A stretch of 64,000 nt of DNA, taken from assembly GCA_023630585.1 (NCBI GenBank), contig CM042566.1, forward strand, positions 7,815,254-7,879,253, written 5' to 3'. The position numbers and the translations under genes are program-made. The stretch is from Cranoglanis bouderius. Its lineage: Eukaryota > Chordata > Actinopteri > Siluriformes > Cranoglanididae. Below, one piece after another: positions 1-11,895 of the stretch. Each line of letters opens with the position of its first letter. The first letter of the stretch is position 1. The notes below the pieces were generated by a model. The model worked only from the letters and a program-made list of their open reading frames with translations. It was not told the origin of the DNA and searched no databases.

Positions 1-1384
1 AGTTGTTACTGCCCTTTAACATATCATGACGAATGTTCTTGTAGTGGCTGGAAGATTAACTATATGTATGATTAATTAAATAAATGTATATGCAGTCAGC
101 ATTATATGGGATATACTGAATGTACCACAAAACACCAAACCAGGAATCAGGAAATCTTAATTAATTTCAAATGTAACTATTTTTCTCCTCATAAAGGCCA
201 ACCTCACTGCAGTCTCACTGTTTCTGCAGCTTCAGAAACAGAGTTTCTGTGGTGTTCACTGATTCAGACATTCTGGGGGGGAATAAATAGATTCCTCCAA
301 ACCACCTCCCTCCATCTGTGTCCTCCTTGTCCCCGTCTCATCCTCCTGTCCCTCCACCCACTCCGTTTTCCCCCTTTATCGTAGCCGGTGCTGGGCCGCA
401 GTGACATGGCACAGCGCCTGTTCCTGCCAGCAAGAGTAATTCGGCGCTGTTCCACCGGGGGCGGCTCCAGGAATAGAGCCAGATTTGTAGTGCAGTGTGT
501 GGGGGTGTATTCATCAGCCTTGAAGGGAGGGGAAAGGGGGGGGGGTAGAGGGGGGCTGTGGAAGTCATACATCCAGAGGGACCAGAAGCTAAGGAGGAGG
601 GGGAAAGTTGTGTAAAGAATCTGCCGAGATGCAAATATAGCTCGGGCTGGCACGTTGATGTTGATGAACACAATACTAGTCAAGTCGTCAGCAGGGCATA
701 TTTAAAGATGCAGTGCTTAACATATTTGCAAGAATGGTAATCGCATGACATTTTGACGAAGATCGCTGGAAATGCACCTCGACGCCTCTACGCTCCATAA
801 ACTTGCATCACACTCGGAGCTATTTACTAGTCAGCGCAGTCATTCAAACCCGTGGTAGTTTTCTATAAATGACCTCTTTCATTAGAGGGTGTATGGGAGT
901 CAGTGCTTACGAATGAGAACAACAATATGGGTAAAATGTCAGCTTTTTGGGTGTGAAGGCAACACTTACTGACTAATGCATCACTCAAATTCAAGTTGAC
1001 TGCTTGCCCCCACACTGAATGTTCAGCTGTATTTGTGAACAGTTTACGTCAACTCTGTAACTACACTGGAATTAGACTACATATAACAACAAGTGTTCAG
1101 AGTTCCCATGTTCATACTTGAGCAGGAATGGAGTGTGTTAAAATAATCATGCATGAGATCAAGAAATAAACATACCTTAAGGCTTTTGATCAATGCTAGC
1201 ACCTGTTTCTGGTTTGTTCACACCTGCCCCTAGATGTTCAGCTTATTATTGTCTTATTATTCTGCATATAGGGTACCAAAGGGCGCTTTTAAAGAAAATA
1301 TATGACTGAGGTAACTAAGACCAATGTAACACACAAACTTCAAATACTAAGCTAATTCTTTTTTCCCCAAAATTCAGACAGTCA
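1..1384. other. Non-coding, no gene recognised
   Basis: No ORF here resembles a known protein and no exon with plausible splice sites was recognised. A somewhat GC-rich patch lies at about 380-610. An octamer-like ATGCAAAT lies near 629. Otherwise this is unremarkable AT-rich DNA. Confidence 0.6.
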
Positions 1385-1860
1385 ATACAGTCAATTTTAG
1401 AAATATTGGCACCCTTGATAAATATGGGCAAAAATGTTCATACATAATTACTTTCACCTGAGTGTTTAGGAGCTCCAATGCTGTCATCCTTGACTTCCTG
1501 TTTTACTGAGGTGACACAGAGGCCAAATTTCCTTAGTCATTCATCAGCATGGGGAATATTAGAGAATACACAATATGCACTGCCTATTTTAAAAAAAAAA
1601 AAAAAAAGCCACACGCCTGAAAATGCTCATATCAATTGTTAGGGAAATCATTAAAAAGAAATTAAAACAATTACAGTACTGTAATGAACCTGACTGGAAG
1701 AGGATGCATGTGTGTTTTGCCTGCATGCACAGTGAGGATGGTCTGATAGGTAAAAATTTTTGCAAGAATCATGGTTTGCAGAAGATGGTATCATTTTGGG
1801 GTCATGAAGTCTCAAACTCTACAATTAGATGCCACTTCACTGGCAACAAACAATCTGGAA
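1385..1860. mobile_element. Degenerate Tc1-like transposon remnant
   Basis: The left edge carries ATATTGGCACCCTTG. The same terminal sequence occurs in the better preserved Tc1-like element at 54499-55987. Downstream text (for example around 1735-1800) looks like eroded transposase, but no continuous reading frame survives. A lone end-like segment at about 3565-3590 (GCCAATAATTCTGGAGGGCAC) could be the opposite terminus, separated by later insertions. That link is inference. Confidence 0.5.
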
Positions 1861-1889
1861 TATGAAAATAAACACAAATTAATATACAC

Positions 1890-2413
1890 AGTACTGTGCA
1901 AAAGTTTTAGGCACCCTATTTTTTTTTTTTTTTTTTTTTGTGCAAACTTTGTTAACGATTTTATGACTTCTACATTATCAAGTCAGTACAAAAAAACATT
2001 TTAGATTCCCAAACTTTAGTTTTCTAGCACAAAATTAAATGTTACAGAAAAATGTTTGCCTGTCATTAAAGAAAGCAGCATATTATTTAAGAGACACTTT
2101 TCAGACAAAAAAACACAATGAAGGCTGCTGTGTTTTGCTGCAAAAATAAGAAGCAAGTGTGAAAGTCAAAGTCTCCAGAAGAACTGTGGCTGGTTCTGCA
2201 AGATGCTCAATAAAACTTAGAGACTACTTCAGAGACTACTATTTTTATTTTCATTTTTATTTTATTTTTTGTCACACTAAATATTGACTTTGTTTCATTT
2301 ACTACTGTTTACTGCTCTCTACAGTATTTTCTTTTAATGTAGAAACATTTAATGAAGGCATCTTTGCTCTACAGCATTTCTTTGCATGTGCCTAAAACTT
2401 TTGCACAGTAATG
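1890..2413 (+). mobile_element. Non-autonomous Tc1/mariner-like MITE, copy A
   Basis: The left end CAGTACTGTGCAAAAGTTTT is mirrored by AAAACTTTTGCACAGTA at the right end, so it has terminal inverted repeats. The interior matches copy B (4609-5186) in reverse orientation, including the segment about an ACTGTGGCTGGTTCTGCAAG-like stretch. There is no usable ORF, and a long T run sits near the left end. Edges are good to a few bases. Confidence 0.75.
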
Positions 2414-3059
2414 TATATACAAAAAAAAACACATGCACTCAGTGATGTTTTGAGTTCCAATGTACAGAGATATTGTATAGTTTTATTTAAACATATTATT
2501 AAACATATTTAATTGAAATATTAACAATAATGTCTTGCTATTAATATTTGTATGCCTACCCTGGAGAGAATAACATCACTAAATAATCCTGTAATGTCTC
2601 GGTCCAGTCCTCTATGCAGAATATTTTAAGCTCCTGTATAGGTTTGTGTGTAGATTTTATTATTAAATTATTTTCATTTAATTTCCAAACAGGTTTTTAT
2701 TATGATAGGGGAGTTTAACCATTTTTTGAAACGTGACAACACAAGAATAATCTAAACTGTGCAATTCTAAAGCTGTGATCTTTGGACTCTTTATTCCCTC
2801 CTCTCAGTATGTGGGAGTACAGTGCTCACTGGTTCAATTCTTGGCAAGTATCCAACTGTTTTTACAGAAGTATTTTTAACTGCTTCTGTATTTTTTTTTT
2901 TTTTTTTTAGATCCATTACATCATATGAGAAGGTCAACAACCATCTTTCTGTTTTGTATTGGAAGATTTTTGGTTTTCCTATGGTAATGGATGACGGAGA
3001 TTTTAAATGTGGGCAACCTTGTATTTATTTATTTGTTCATTCATCTTTACTTTATAAAG
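2414..3059. other. Non-coding, nothing recognised
   Basis: AT-rich spacer with a poly-T run near 2891-2909. No gene or clear repeat was seen. Confidence 0.5.
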
Positions 3060-3292
3060 ATTAGGGTCATGGTGGATCTGGACCAATATATGCCACCCTG
3101 GGCGTAAGGCAGGAGAATTCATCACGGATGGGATGTCAGTCCCAGGGCACCATAAACACTCTGGAGAACCCAGAGGAAACCCACATGGACATGTTTTTGT
3201 TATGCTCCACACAGACAGAAACCTGAGCTCAGGATTGAATGAGGGATGCTAGAGCTGTGAGGTGGCAATGCTACCTGCTGCACCACCCACCA
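3060..3292 (+). repeat. SINE-like teleost interspersed repeat, copy 1
   Basis: This diverged copy belongs to a family seen again at 3965-4245, 14628-14855 and 43811-43922, with a fragment at 30180-30262. Shared landmarks are GTGGATC near the start, a central stretch with GGCACCAT, then GGAGAACCCAGAGGAAACCC and a tail near CTGAGCTCAGGATTGAA. The family resembles common short interspersed repeats of fish. Its exact classification cannot be settled by eye. Confidence 0.65.
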
Positions 3293-3752
3293 CAAATTTA
3301 TACCCATTGTTAAAGGCAACAACAGTGGACAGTGAGAGCAAATGAAAAAGTATAAAAAAGAATTTTAAAGATGTCTTCACGATATTGCTTAGGGGTCTCA
3401 AAAATGTTGCTACATATTTTTGCAAGGAAATACTATTATTTAAAATGTAATTCTAATGAGAATTATCTTGGTGTTAGAACAAAGATAAATAGCTTTGCCT
3501 ATTGTTTGAGTGGAACATTTGAATTAGTGTGTGTAATGTTTATTTTCTGCTCATTTCCATGACAGGTGCCAATAATTCTGGAGGGCACATATATGGTGCA
3601 GTGTCAGTGAATTATATGCTATGCTATATCCTATGATGAATCAGACTGGCACTGCAGGTGTGTTGCTCATTAATGGAGTGTTAGAAGCACACTGGCACCC
3701 AGTCATCTAGTCACAATTCTGTGTGCCATAAGGACCGAATGCTAATATTTAG

Positions 3753-3930
3753 ATGCTGTAACCAGAAGTGTAAGGATGATATCAGAGGATTAGATTTAGG
3801 TCTAAAATTAAGGTTTAGTATCAGTTCTTCTTTATTACACAATTCTAATAAAGAAGAACTGATATTAAACCTTAATTTTAGACCTGAATCTAATCCTCTG
3901 ACATCATCCTTACACTTCTGGTTACAGCAT
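3753..3930. repeat. Foldback palindrome with 85-bp arms
   Basis: Arm 3753-3837 is an almost perfect reverse complement of arm 3846-3930, with an 8-bp loop (CACAATTC) between them. The outer ends are ATGCTGTAACCAGAAG and CTTCTGGTTACAGCAT. Only scattered mismatches exist. A foldback MITE or a recently formed inverted duplication would explain it. A transcript across it would form a long hairpin. Confidence 0.9.
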
Positions 3931-3964
3931 GTGAAAAAGTATTTAAAAAATACTTTGCTCTGCT

Positions 3965-4245
3965 TTGTCCTGGTCAGGACTGTGGTGGATCCGGAGCCTA
4001 TCCCAGGAACACTGGGCACGAGGCAGTAATACATCCTGAATGGCCTGCCAGTCCATTGTAGGCCACCGTCCACAAACATAGTCACATCTAGTGGCAACTT
4101 AGCATTGCCAATTCACCTACTGACATGTTTTTGGGAGGAAACCCGAGAAACCCACATGAGGAGGCATGGGAAACCCCACACAGACAGTAACCCGAGCTCA
4201 GGATCGAACCAGGGACCCGCTGCTCCAGCATGCCGCCCATGATAA
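3965..4245 (+). repeat. SINE-like teleost interspersed repeat, copy 2
   Basis: It contains GTGGATCCGGAGCCTATCCC, CCAGTCCATTGTAGG, a CATGTTTTTGGGAGG segment and CCGAGCTCAGGATCGAACC. These are the landmarks of the family in copy 1, here better preserved. It begins only 35 bp after the foldback palindrome. Confidence 0.75.
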
Positions 4246-4608
4246 TTATAGTGCTGGCTAAATTGTATTTGCATACATAGGGGCACAATGTAATTATTGA
4301 GAATTAAGTTCTTGCTAGCATAAACCTGTTCGCTCCATTTCCCATGTCTGAAATATGAGTCACTATTTGAAGTGCGTAAACCAAAAAGCATAATTAAGGT
4401 TCAGCCAAAATCTTTTCTGTATTTTAGCGTTTCTCACGATGTGCCCCGTCTTGGCTTTTTGTAGTGTATAATACACAGAACCTTACATTATTACATGCTG
4501 TTTTGTGGCCTACTCACACCTCACAAGATGAAACCAGTCAAGCAGTCAGATCCAACTCACACTCACATGTAGGTCTACATATCTCTTTACAGATCAAACA
4601 ATATATAT
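4246..4608. other. Non-coding spacer
   Basis: Nothing recognisable on either strand. Confidence 0.5.
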
Positions 4609-5186
4609 AGTACTGTGCAAAAGTTTTAGGCACATGCAAAGAAATGCTGTAGAGCAAAGATGCCTTCAAAATAATGAAATTAAATGTTTCTACATTAAAA
4701 AAAAATACTGTAAAGTGCAGTAAACAGTAGTAAATGAAACAAAGTCAATATTTGGTGTGACAAAAAAAAAAATTAAATTAAAATAGTAGTCTCTGGTACA
4801 ATTTGTGCAGTTTTATAAGGAAATGAGCTGGTAAGTTTTATTGAGCATCTTGCAGAACCAGCCACAGTTCTTCTGGAGACTTTGACTTTCACACTTGCTT
4901 CTTATTTTTGCAGCAAAACCCAGCAGCCTTCATTGTGTTTTTTTGTCTGAAAAGTGTCTCTTACGTAATATGCTGCTTTCTTTAATGACAAACAAACATT
5001 TTTCTGTAACATTTAATTTTGTGTTGGAAAACTAATGTTTGGGAATCTAAACTGTTTTTTGTACTGACTTGATAATGTATGAAGTTATAAAATAAACTTG
5101 ATGATGAAGTTATAAAATAAAAATTCTATAACAAAGTTTGTACTAAAAAAAAAAGCGTGCCTAAAACTTTTGCACGGTATTGTACA
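4609..5186 (-). mobile_element. Non-autonomous Tc1/mariner-like MITE, copy B
   Basis: This is the same family as copy A (1890-2413), with the interior in inverted orientation. The left end reads AGTACTGTGCAAAAGTTTTA and the right end AAAACTTTTGCACGGTATTG. It has no ORF. Two opposed copies 2.2 kb apart could pair as an inverted repeat. Confidence 0.75.
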
Positions 5187-5589
5187 TAATATAATAAGAC
5201 TTTTCATTTTATTTTTAGTGTCCACAACCAAGCCAAAAACATTTCAAAAGTACTTACAAGGTTCCACTGTAATTTGAGCAGTGCTGTAAATATCAGCCTC
5301 AAACCGTATCCAGTACTTTAATAATGTCTTACTAAAACACAGACTTGCTGATGTGGTTTGGGACACAGTGTGACTAAATGAACAAAATGTTACAGTGTAG
5401 CTGAACATTGTAATATAATTGGATGCAGCCATCCTGTACTGCCAGAATGACTATTTCCTTAACTATGTTTCAACGTTGTATCCATTCCACCTTCCGCTTT
5501 GCAAAGCCTGAAGTAGGAATTATGCAAATTATACTATTAGTTCTGTTTTGACCTTAATTTTTAAATACATACTGTACTATCCCTGCTAT

Positions 5590-5990
5590 TTTACATATCA
5601 TTTGCTTACCGCTTTCCTGGTGGGGATCACTGTGGCAACACGATGAGTCAGTCCAAACTTGTCTAACCCCAGGCACAGATTCCGCTCCTCCTGGGGGATC
5701 TCCAGATACTCCCAAGACAACTGTGGGATATAATCTCTCCAACGTGTACTGGATCTGCCGCAGGGTCTATGTTCAGTTGTCTATGTCCTTGAAAAGCACC
5801 CAAACCACCTCAACTGACTCCTCTCAATTCCGAGGAGCAGAAGCTCTACACCAAGGCTCTCCTGGACCTTATTCTTTTGGTCACAACCTTATTCTTTAAG
5901 TCACTACCCACAGCTTGTAACCAACTCATTCCATCAAGGATAGAACTTGAGCTCCTTTTTCACCATCACTCGTGAATAAGATCCCAAGAT
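5590..5990. repeat. Degenerate dispersed repeat, possibly non-LTR related
   Basis: The stretch with CACCTCAACTGACTCCTCTC, GAGGAGCAGAAGCTCTAC and GGTCACTACCCACAGCTTG resembles a high-copy fish repeat often linked to non-LTR retrotransposon remains. No reading frame survives. Assignment is from recall only. Confidence 0.4.
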
Positions 5991-6091
5991 ACTTAAAGTG
6001 TTTAATTAAACTGAGCTTATATATGTATATTACCTATGCAGATTTATGTAAGTTGAAGATTTTGGTATATTTTTCCAAAAAATGTTTTGGT

Positions 6092-6300
6092 TGAGATACC
6101 ATGTCTTCATGGACCTTGTTTTGTGCACAGGCGCATTATCATGCTGGAACAGGTTTGGACCTCTTAGTTCCAGTGAAAAGAAATCTTAATACTACAGCAT
6201 ACAAAGACATTATAGACAATTGTGTGCTTCCAAATTTGTGGCAACAGTTTGGGAAAGACCCACATATGGGTGTGATGGTCAAGGGGTCCACATACACATC
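6092..6300 (+). repeat. Partial copy of the TATGGCC-end DNA repeat
   Basis: The text around AGGTTTGGACCTCTTAGTTC, CAGCATACAAAGACATT and CAATTGTGTGCTTCCAA matches the 3' half of the repeats at 16090-16552 and 40340-40773. The left half and the terminal repeat are missing. Confidence 0.7.
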
Positions 6301-9300
6301 CTATTCTGATTCCCTTTTGAATGAATGTAATATGGAAATAGTGATGGAGTAAAGCAATGGGACTACTCAGTAGGCTGAGGATGTTATGGATGTGCTGCTG
6401 TAGAGTAAACTCTATATGAACTCCTGCACTGGTAAGTCACTCTTAGTGAGTTGAATTGCTAGCTATGGTGTTAACTGTGGTGTTGCTATATGGAGAACAG
6501 AAAAAAAGACCAGATTCACTGCTTTCTAAATGGGTGGGAGAGAAGCAAAGAGCACAGATGACAACAGGAACCACCGGGAGATGGTGATGAAGAGGGAGGC
6601 AGGTACGACAATTTGTCTTCCGCATGATGTCCACCTCTCCGTCTTTCCCTTCCACCTGTTCCCTCTCCCTTTCTCTCTCTCTTCTCTCACATCCTCCTCC
6701 AGGAAAATTGGGCAAGCATTGCATAAGCGCTGGAGGAGTGGTGGGGTGACGGACGTGGAGAACTGAAGAGAAGGTGGGGGTTGAGGCAGAGTGGAAATTG
6801 ATGGAAATGCAAAGGAGAGGATGGGAAAGCATGCCCTTTCTCCCCCTCATTCTCCCTCTCCGGTGCTGTCTGGCATGCGTCCTGCTGAAAGTAGGCTATG
6901 TTTGACGCGCTTGAGGGTAAGGCTGAGTCACAATACGCCACTGAATACTAAACCCACTGATTGCATTGGACTAAGGCTTTAGCCTGCATCATTGCAATAT
7001 CTTGCATGATACAATATCAGTCCATCATCCTCATCATATTCTCCACAAGACCAGGTGCCAGTGACAGCAGGATTAGCAAAGACAATTGGAGGTGGTGTTG
7101 AATAATAAACTAACTATGACGTTTCAGTCCCAGTAATGGCAAAAGTATGTTTGGCATCCAAAAATGATTCATTTTATTTCCTTAAAAACTGTGAGTTTGG
7201 ATATGGGAATGTGGAATTCAGTGCTCTTTTTCACAATACAGGCCAATATCAAAGTCCTGCACAGTTTCCTGTTTCTCTGTTACTTCCTCAAACACTTGGA
7301 CGGTGACACTCCTGGAGGGGAAAAAAAAAAGGAGCGTAATGGAGAAGTATACAAGCGCACGTCATTGCATATGAACTGAGCAGTGTAATCATTAACAGGA
7401 TTTAGATCACGGTCAGTTACAAACAGTGGTAGGAATGGACAGGTTTTACTAAGGGAATACCACTTGGGATTTTTTAAATTCACTTTCAGGAGCTTATTTT
7501 GGCATGGTTTACTTACACACAAATAAATACAAAGCCTGAATGTACTGGTTTCCAATTGCTGTTTTAGTGATAGTATAATTGTGGATTTTTTTTCTTATTG
7601 CATTTGGGGATGGGGGGTGGGGGGAGTATTAAAAAGATGGTCTGAGGTCATATTAATATCAAAATGATATCTTACTGTCAGCTGTAAATTCTCTGGTGAC
7701 TTGACCATCAGCTTTTTAAACTAGCTGGAAGAGGGGAAGTGGATACAAACTAGAACCTTACCTAAATTTGCAGCTACATGCCACTATAAATATGTATAAA
7801 ATACAGCAACCCACTACGCAATGACTTACGATTTGTATGAAAACCAAAGTATACTGGAAGCTCTGCACTGTCACTCCTACATGCTTTTTAGCACTAGCAC
7901 TGTTCACGAGTTGTTTATGTTGCCAGGAAGGTGCACTAGTAACGAGGTTGTGTTGGTTCTCTATTCAAACTTTATTACCTTAGGCACTTGCTCTCCTCTT
8001 CTGGACACGATTATGTCACTGGACATCAAACCCTTCTTTAATTTAGAGGGGGTGGGGGGGGGGGGGAATACTATATACATACTGTAACTCTGTCATGAAA
8101 ATGTTTTTTCATTTTTTTAAAAATTCTTATAAGCAGAATTATGTGTGGCACTTAAGCTTAACTGCCGAGCAATGTCACATCACTATGTGACTGACACACC
8201 AGAAATTCAGCAAGTTACAATTCAGGTTACATACATAAGGTTGCATTATAACAATCTTACGTCAACAAAACGCTGTTGCTTGACATCGGAGCAGTCTTTA
8301 TGACTACTAGTGGATATACAAATACGAGGTTATAAATGTTTATGTAGGTTTATGTCAGTTGACTTGCAGGGCCTATGTAGGTGCCCGACAAACAAACAAA
8401 AAACTGTTAGTATAATTTGTAAGCGACATAACTATCTGATTTATGAATGATAAAGTATGTGTAATATTCCCAATTGATCACACATGGTCAGGGTTTTAGC
8501 AAAATGCAGAAAGTACTCTGATACGCCATCAATTTTTGGACTTGTAAAAATTACAGACATCCCCAATTTGTACTGGATTCTAATCACAAATCTTGACTGT
8601 ATAGTACAGAGGTGTTCAGCTACAATTTCTGTATCATACTTGTTTACAGTAGTCAGGATTCTGCCAACATGGCAAAATTTTCTCTTTTTTGACTTACTTG
8701 TCAAGTTCTTCTTTATCTCTTCTTTTGCCTTTTGTTAAAGAAAACGTCTGCCTTTTGTCAACAACAGTACTACTGGTACTATTTGGACTGTCAATTAAAA
8801 ATCGCTTTGATTTAAGGAACTTGACCATTAATTTTGCTCATAATGTTTGATTTTTTTTTTTTTTTTTACTTGTACAGGTTAAAAGGTGGCAATTACATTG
8901 CAGTAAACATTAGTATCTAGCTAAAACTAATCCAAGCGAGCTTTTCAACAAGATGGATTTCAAGAAGGCAGACAAAAGAAACGAAAGAAAGAAGTATACT
9001 TTCTTATATACTGTGATCTACTTAGCTAAAATGTCCAAGACATCCTTTCAGTTAAGTTATACGTTAAGTTAGCTTATCATGCTTAGCAGGCTAATTTTAC
9101 CTGCTTGTGTAATAGCTAACTTACTGATTAAAATGAGTTCACATTTCATTAAATACATCAAATAATAGTATTAAATTGACTAAACTTGATATACCAGAGA
9201 AATTATCAATGTTTGAGAAAATTAGAAAGAAAAACCTCTTTAAAGAAGTGAAGTTTTGTGACTGCAGTCAGCGTAGCATGTCTTACTGATGGAACATGTC

Positions 9301-11825
9301 GGCTGCTTACAGACCTAGATACCTGATGATTTTATTACATACCACTTGGCCACCATACAGTTCCTCTCAATCTGCATTATAAAATAAACAGTTTTCTATG
9401 ATTGTAATATGTAACCACTAAATGCTAAATTGTGCCATATTTTCCGGAACATATCAGTTTAAGAGCTGTGGCAATATGTGTAAATATTAATCATTATTTT
9501 GTTATGAGACTAACTGACACTAGCCTTAAGTATTGTATAATATTACTCAAAGAATCATTAGATACAGTACGTTAGCTACCTATTTATGATATCTTGGCCA
9601 GTTTTCTCTGCAAACATTATCTACCTACTTTTATTTGGCTTAGTTCACTTAAACTATAAGGGGACTCGTATTGTAGCCAGACCAAATTTACGAGTGTATA
9701 AGAATGTACAGGTCACAGGATATTTTGGACTAAAATGGTAATACCTTGCTTTATTTAAATGTAAAAAAAACAGAAAATGTATAGAATAAGAAAAGATTTG
9801 TTGTGTCTGGCCACAAACATACTGGGAACAAAAAATATACACGGTAGGAGAACCACGACTGTCTGCTATGTGACCGTCCTTCAGCCAAATATCTCTGCTT
9901 TCCACACATTCCAGCCCCAGCCCAGACGCATACGATGAGCCAGTCAGTGAGACAGCATGAGAGGCAAAGAAATGACCTCATACTGCTGGACAGGCCAGAT
10001 GTTTCCAGACATGACCAAGTGTTTCCCCACTTATGAGTAACCCGAGAGATGAGAAGATTATCGAGGAAGAGAAAGCACAGGCGCCGTGACACACTGACTT
10101 AGTTTTTCATTTTTAGTACAGGGAGAAGACGGAAATTCCTACTGCATGTTCAGAAATTTGAGCAGAACTGATTAATATTAATATTTATATGGCAGTGCTG
10201 TTGAATTATTTATTCTGATTGGCTGTTGATTCATTTTCTATAACAGCAATTTGAATTGGCTGTAATTCAAATCACAGTTTAATATTAATGCTCTTGTTTT
10301 GAAACGTTACACTGTATAGTACCAACTCATTCAGAGGAATGTTTTTGTTTTGTTTTTTTACCAAAGAAAAATATAGAATCTTTGATATGGTGAAGGTTTC
10401 TGTAAGGAGATGTTTATGTAACGTTTATGGAAGGAGTCTCCAATTTCAGCATTTTGTAGCGGTCAATTTTCCACCATGGATAAGTCTTCAAGACACATGA
10501 TGTTGCACTTTCCAGTTTCTCTGGAACATGTGCTTTTTGTCTTACTAACTACAAGTGAGAGGAAAGAGAGTCTGGGGAGGGAACAACTATTCATAGCTGC
10601 ATCCCATCATTGATTGTTTTCCTATTTGAGCATGCCATAATGTTTTTTAATCCTTACATAATTTTCTATAGGTAATTTATCTCTCCATGTGTGAGGGTCA
10701 GTTTCTGAAAAGATGATGATGATGATGATGATGAAGGGCAGCAATAATCTGTAATCTGGATTACATAATGCGATTGCACATAATCAGATTACAGGTTCTT
10801 TTTATGGATTACGGGATTGCGATGTTGACGTCTGTGAATCGTAGTCTATAGATTTCAAATTTACTGGGTGTGACAGTAAACTGCCTAAAAGCAGTTGTTA
10901 TGACTAACAGCAGTTGCATGTGGTTTCTTGCACTTTCTCTCTAATCACTCAGATGGAGACTCTAAAACATTAACTACACATAGTACAGCTGGTTTTCATT
11001 GCATGTAAGAAAGAAAAAAGCTCTAATAAAAGGTTGTCGGTTTATGTACGTGTTCCTCTTTCTTTTTGTGTGTTCTCCTTTAATGAAGATCAGCTTATAT
11101 GTAAACTTATTGTATTACTTTGTGTTTATTTGTGTAAAAGGCTGTCTCTGGTGTGCCGGCAGAGTGTGGCAGGACTGTAAAAACAAAGCCAGAATAAACA
11201 GGAGGTACAGCGGCATACAGCTGGTTTTACTGCAGTATCGGCATTTTGGACTGCAGCTTTGTGAGTCTGTGCAAACATAGAGTTGTCCTGTAAGTCAAAA
11301 ACTGTGTGCAGGTGTACATATAAGAAGGTGAGACATAAAGCTTAAAACAAACAAAAAAAAAAACAAAAAAAAGAACAAATGTCCATTTCTAATGTCTGAG
11401 TTCCTTTTAGATGCATTTCACTTTTGTGCTGATAGGAAGTTAGAAGCTGTGGTTATGTAATGGCGTCTGTGCGGACAGCCAAGAGGGGTGTTACCAGAGC
11501 AGGGCTGAAGTGGGATGGGCCTGTTTGTTGCCTGGTTACAAATATTTTGGGCAGGGAAATGGGCAAACATGTCCTGCCTCCCCAGGAAATAGGCCGCTCT
11601 CATGACTGCTGCAGGGGGCTCGAGTCGCACTGACACCACAAAACAAAACAGGAAAACTGAGAGCATACAGTAAACAAAACCTGCTGTTTGGGTTTCAGCA
11701 TGCTCCTCCTTCCAAAGTTACAGACTTGCCGTTGCAGCTTTTTGCTGCTGCAAATACTAATGCATATTTTTTTTTAAATAAATAAATAAATAAAACGCTG
11801 AAAGTACAAACATTAAAATATAGAT
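6301..11825. other. Long stretch without recognised genes
   Basis: No coding exon, RNA gene or intact mobile element was recognised across 5.5 kb. It holds short low-complexity tracts: an A run near 7320, a G run near 8048-8065, a T run near 8850-8868 and a GAT run near 10713-10733. The ORFs here (up to 135 codons) have no recognisable domain and are low-complexity or antisense noise. Confidence 0.5.
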
Positions 11826-11895
11826 ATCCATTAATGATATAGATATTAATATAGATCACTTTAGTGATATAGATTACATTAGTAATATAGATATA

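Noticed and set aside
264..683. 139-codon minus-strand ORF near the left edge
   Set aside because: Low-complexity Pro/Arg content with no family resemblance.
6443..6850. 135-codon minus-strand ORF
   Set aside because: Contains a simple Glu/Arg repeat from a CT-rich tract. No domain or supporting splice sites.
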